A DNA stretch of 64,000 nt from Cryptomeria japonica (taxonomy: Eukaryota; Streptophyta; Pinopsida; Cupressales; Cupressaceae): contig NC_081408.1 in the NCBI RefSeq assembly GCF_030272615.1, positions 409,262,889-409,326,888 on the forward strand, in the 5' to 3' direction. Below the pieces are notes generated by a model. It worked only from the letters and a program-made list of their open reading frames with translations. It made no database searches and was not told the DNA's origin. Made by a program: the position numbers and the translations under genes. Positions 61,301 to 64,000 of this stretch are shown here, piece after piece (within the stretch, counting starts at the first letter, position 1; each line of letters begins with the position of its first letter).

Positions 61301-61992
61301 TATGAGGAAAAGATCAAGGGTATTGTTTTAAAGTTTGCCGATACTATTGGGTCAGCAATTGTGCATATACATATGAGAAGAGTAATGATTCTTTTAGATT
61401 CTTTCAAAGAAGAAAAGGCTAATTTGGAGCCAATTTTAGATAAATGGACCACCAGAGAGGTAGATTTGAAGACTATATATTCTTTATCCTAGGGAGAAGA
61501 AGGTGTTGATGTCATAATCAGACCTACTTGTGAATTAGCAAATAAGTTTTCCAGGTTTGTGACAGAAGGAGTTAACATCGAGAGGGCAAACTTCTACTGA
61601 AAAGAGTATGCAAGTGAAAAAATAGAATTGTTTCCTGGAGGTTTTTTGAGCGCCAACAAGATAAAAGATAAAGAAGTATGGATTGAGGAGTTGGGTCATA
61701 AATTATGTCAGAGAATTATAAAATTATAAACATGGATGATACTTCTTTATTTATTCAGACTATTGAGGAAATTGAGAAAATAAAATCACATTTTGGCTTT
61801 TTGGAGAAAGAAGTTAAATAGTTGACAAAATCATGGAAGAGTTGGAACAAACTGAAGAAAAAAATCATTAAATTCTCATGGCCTGATGATGATACATTCA
61901 AAATATGGGAAACCAAATATATTTTGAAAGAAATAGAAGCAGAGGAAGGTCCCGCCAATGCCCTGGCATGTGGCAGTTCACAGGCAACCTGA
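58385..61992 (+). pseudogene. Unknown ORF family, copy 1 (longest; about 1,200 codons)
   Basis: Starts at the ATG at 58385 (MVPQREFKGKIDYQERD). A TAG at 58523 precedes the long open stretch 58580-59728. Two compensating frameshifts (about 59720 and 59935) bracket a segment with FRKKFRCGHKIHEFHFPEDL. The original frame then continues to about 61720 with stops at 60572, 60650, 60881, 61019, 61121, 61199, 61490 and 61598. A last frame change leads to the TGA at 61990-61992. N-terminal third: VGKLVVPRVFMDID, RTVRNVNGGPLIEITDDEL, LCQIFGEDA, DVIHEGL, YSMLMHMFLF. Middle: a basic KGKRPMEDALHSQASPKRQR patch that could be a nuclear signal. C-terminus: Glu/Lys-rich, coiled-coil-like. No retroviral catalytic motif. 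The N-terminal layout recalls plant mobile-domain proteins, but I cannot assign a family. Confidence 0.68.
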
Positions 61993-63219
61993 TTTGCAGA
62001 GGAATACTTTTCAGAATTAGTTGCACTCCTACTACTACAATATTTTGTAATTGATTTAAATTTTGGGGGGAATTATGGTTAGGATAGGAATATTTTCTAG
62101 GGAAGTCTGAAGCTTGTCGCATCCTATTTTCTATAAGTGGATACCATGACTACTTAGAAGGGGATCACAAGAATTTTGTATGAAAACTCTAGCAAAATAT
62201 ATACAGGCTTCTATTTTGGCATTTTAGAGGATCATTTTGTGTCTATGTAAAACTTTGATGAGAGAATATTAATATACAATCAAAACATTTATGAGCCCAG
62301 ATCTATGTTGTCTTTGTGTATGTATGCTTGTTATCATTTTGATTAAATGGTCTAGGATTGTTTAGTTAAATGATTTGGTGCAACGATTTGCAAGGAAAAT
62401 TATGAGAATGTCTTAGGTTTTTTCCTCAAGGAGGAAAATTAAGTATACTTAATTCCTTTTCATGGATAATCAGTAAATTTGCATGAATTTGATGACTTGG
62501 TCTAGCATAGGTTGAGACTTTATATATGTACGACATATATAGATTCAGTAAATCAAGGTGATGATATGTATTTGAATTTCTATTGTCAAATTTTCATTCG
62601 ATTCTTAATGACTCAAGAGACAATTATAAGATCATCACTGTCAAGGTTTCATTATGTGTTATATGAATAATATAAACCCAACTTTACATTCAATACCACA
62701 TCATGTGATGGCACATCACAGCAAATCAAAAAATATTTATCAAGAGGACATATGGTTTCATCAAACACAAATTTACACACAACGATCTAAAGATAAAGAC
62801 ATGAAATTTTGTATATTTAACTTCTCGAATAAGAATGTATACAAAAACTACACTTACAAAATACTCCAATACATTCAATTTGCACAGACTAAACTTTTCA
62901 TTCCTACTAGACTTTTATAAAATATAATACTTGTAGCCCACCCAGTGGCCGAAAATGTCTATCTATCTATCTCCCTTTTTGATACAAAAATGACTCATTA
63001 CATATACATGAGCCAGAGAATTCGATTGAAAGGACATACCCTTTCATCATGTTAAACTAAACTTAACTAAAACCTAACACCTAACTACCTAACTGCTAGA
63101 CATTAAAACAAAATTACAAACTAAGAAGTTAATTTTGGTTGTCCAATAATGTGTTACATTTTTTAATATGCTCCAAATACTTGTTGTCCTTATGAGTGTT
63201 GATGTTGAACATGGTATCT
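61993..63219. other. Non-coding; possible 3' region of copy 1, then AT-rich spacer
   Basis: A G-run AATTTTGGGGGGAATTATGG at about 62059-62078 follows the ORF and resembles a polypurine tract, but no LTR could be paired with it. A CTAT microsatellite of four units lies near 62960. No other gene or repeat recognised. Confidence 0.45.
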
Positions 63220-64000
63220 CTAACAGCAATCTCCATGGTAACCATCTTCTCCATTCTGATCACCTATTTCCTTCATGTCCAAAATATTTGTTTGGGCAAC
63301 ATCAAGGGATGCGCTGAGTACATTCTAGTATTTTGTAATCCAAATCCCTCTTTCTTTTAACTTCTCTGCATCATCCACAATATCTAGTATACCATGCCTA
63401 ACAATATCCTTGCAGTTAGTAAATTCTTGCTCAATATCTACACCAAATGCCTTGTGTTTCTTCAACCTTCTTTGGGTCTTCTCAACTATTTTTTCATCGG
63501 TATTTTTATCCTTCAATAGTGCCTTCAGCCTCGTCAAGATCCTTTTATGAGAAACCATATTGTGCATGGTATTCTGACAATTTGCCCAGAATTCTCTGAG
63601 GATTTCCAACAAATGCTCAAACCTATTAGTCAACAGAACACAAGTAGCATCTACCCTGGCAGTTCAGATTTGCCTCCTTAACTTTATGTTCTCTTTCATC
63701 TTCTCCTCATACTTCTTCTTCCATTGAGCATGAATGTCTACTATCTATGGCACTTCATGTCCATGACCTCTCATCAAGTCTTCATATAAACTTTTATATT
63801 TTTTACCCTCTTTCACTACCCACTGCATTTGGGCCTTATTCAGTTTTGCAATGTCAATCCCCAAATCTGCGGTGACAATTGGATTAACCTCTCCCACTTT
63901 TAGCTTCATCATATGCCCAAATTCCTTATCCACGTCTATAATTTTAGGTCTCTTATTTGGAGGGTATAGGGCCTAGAGCAACATTTCCTCTTCATTTGGA
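63220..64000 (-). pseudogene. Coiled-coil-like relic ORF, cut by the right edge
   Basis: A single minus frame from the right edge to the TAG at 63220-63222 with about four internal stops. It begins PPNKRPKIIDVDKEFGHMM, continues DIAKLNKAQMQWVVKEGKKY, HAQWKKKYEEKMKENIKL, NRFEHLLEILREFWANCQNT and LKALLKDKNTDEKIVEKTQR, and ends GIWITKY then ASLDVAQTNILDMKE. It is strongly Lys/Glu-rich and helical in appearance. The style (basic patch, then coiled coil) resembles the C-terminal half of copy 1, and DIAKLNKAQ recalls EIERLRKAQ there. A fourth family member in opposite orientation is possible but weakly supported. Confidence 0.45.

Overview
This window looks like nuclear DNA of a land plant with a large, repeat-packed, AT-rich genome. 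A gymnosperm such as a conifer is my best guess. The reasons are plant-type L1 LINEs, Ty1/copia and Ty3/gypsy polyproteins, LTR primer sites matching plant tRNAs, heavily decayed nested elements, and no compact genes. The organism call is inference; no single-copy marker gene is present. I found no intact host gene, no RNA gene and no CRISPR array. Almost every long reading frame is a relic of a mobile element.

Layout. 1-3901: a minus-strand L1-type LINE (ORF1, endonuclease, start of the reverse transcriptase), cut by the window edge and split by a solo LTR (546-1280). 4395-8145: a decayed minus-strand LTR element. 9190-10985: a giant pyrimidine tract that flips to a purine tract. 12600-26500: copy 2 of an unknown ORF family (minus strand), interrupted by a solo LTR (13512-14600) and by a 10-kb minus-strand LTR retrotransposon (16432-26454, target duplication CAAAG). 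That retrotransposon carries no pol, only a Pro/Ser/Gln-rich frame, and itself contains a 2.1-kb miniature LTR element (21127-23258, target duplication TGAGG). 29762-30968: a tandem array of about 350-bp units. 30969-34414: the 3' half of another LINE, split by a 1.6-kb solo LTR (32249-33886, target duplication CTAAG). 34700-36235: a gypsy protease-region fragment. 36240-36680: a dispersed monomer of the 350-bp repeat. 40256-45909: a complete but dead Ty1/copia element. 48030-48560: copy 3 of the unknown ORF family. 49790-54720: a cluster of short repeats with CTGGCTCCAAAA ends and a GACTAACAC/GTGTTAGTC palindrome, surrounding an unrecognised relic ORF (52532-53248). 53905-54280 and 57505-58060: oppositely oriented arrays of a hairpin-bearing repeat. 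58385-61992: copy 1, the longest copy of the unknown ORF family, about 1,200 codons. 63220-64000: a coiled-coil-like relic running off the right edge.

The items most likely to be undescribed are: (i) the multi-copy ORF family (three copies in 64 kb), whose N-terminal region has a layout reminiscent of plant-mobile-domain or plant-transposon proteins but which I cannot name; (ii) the palindrome-bearing MITE-like family at 50-55 kb; (iii) the pol-less 10-kb LTR element with its own ORF and the miniature element nested in it. The insertion order can be read from target-site duplications, and in three places the host reading frame resumes once the insert and one duplication copy are ignored.
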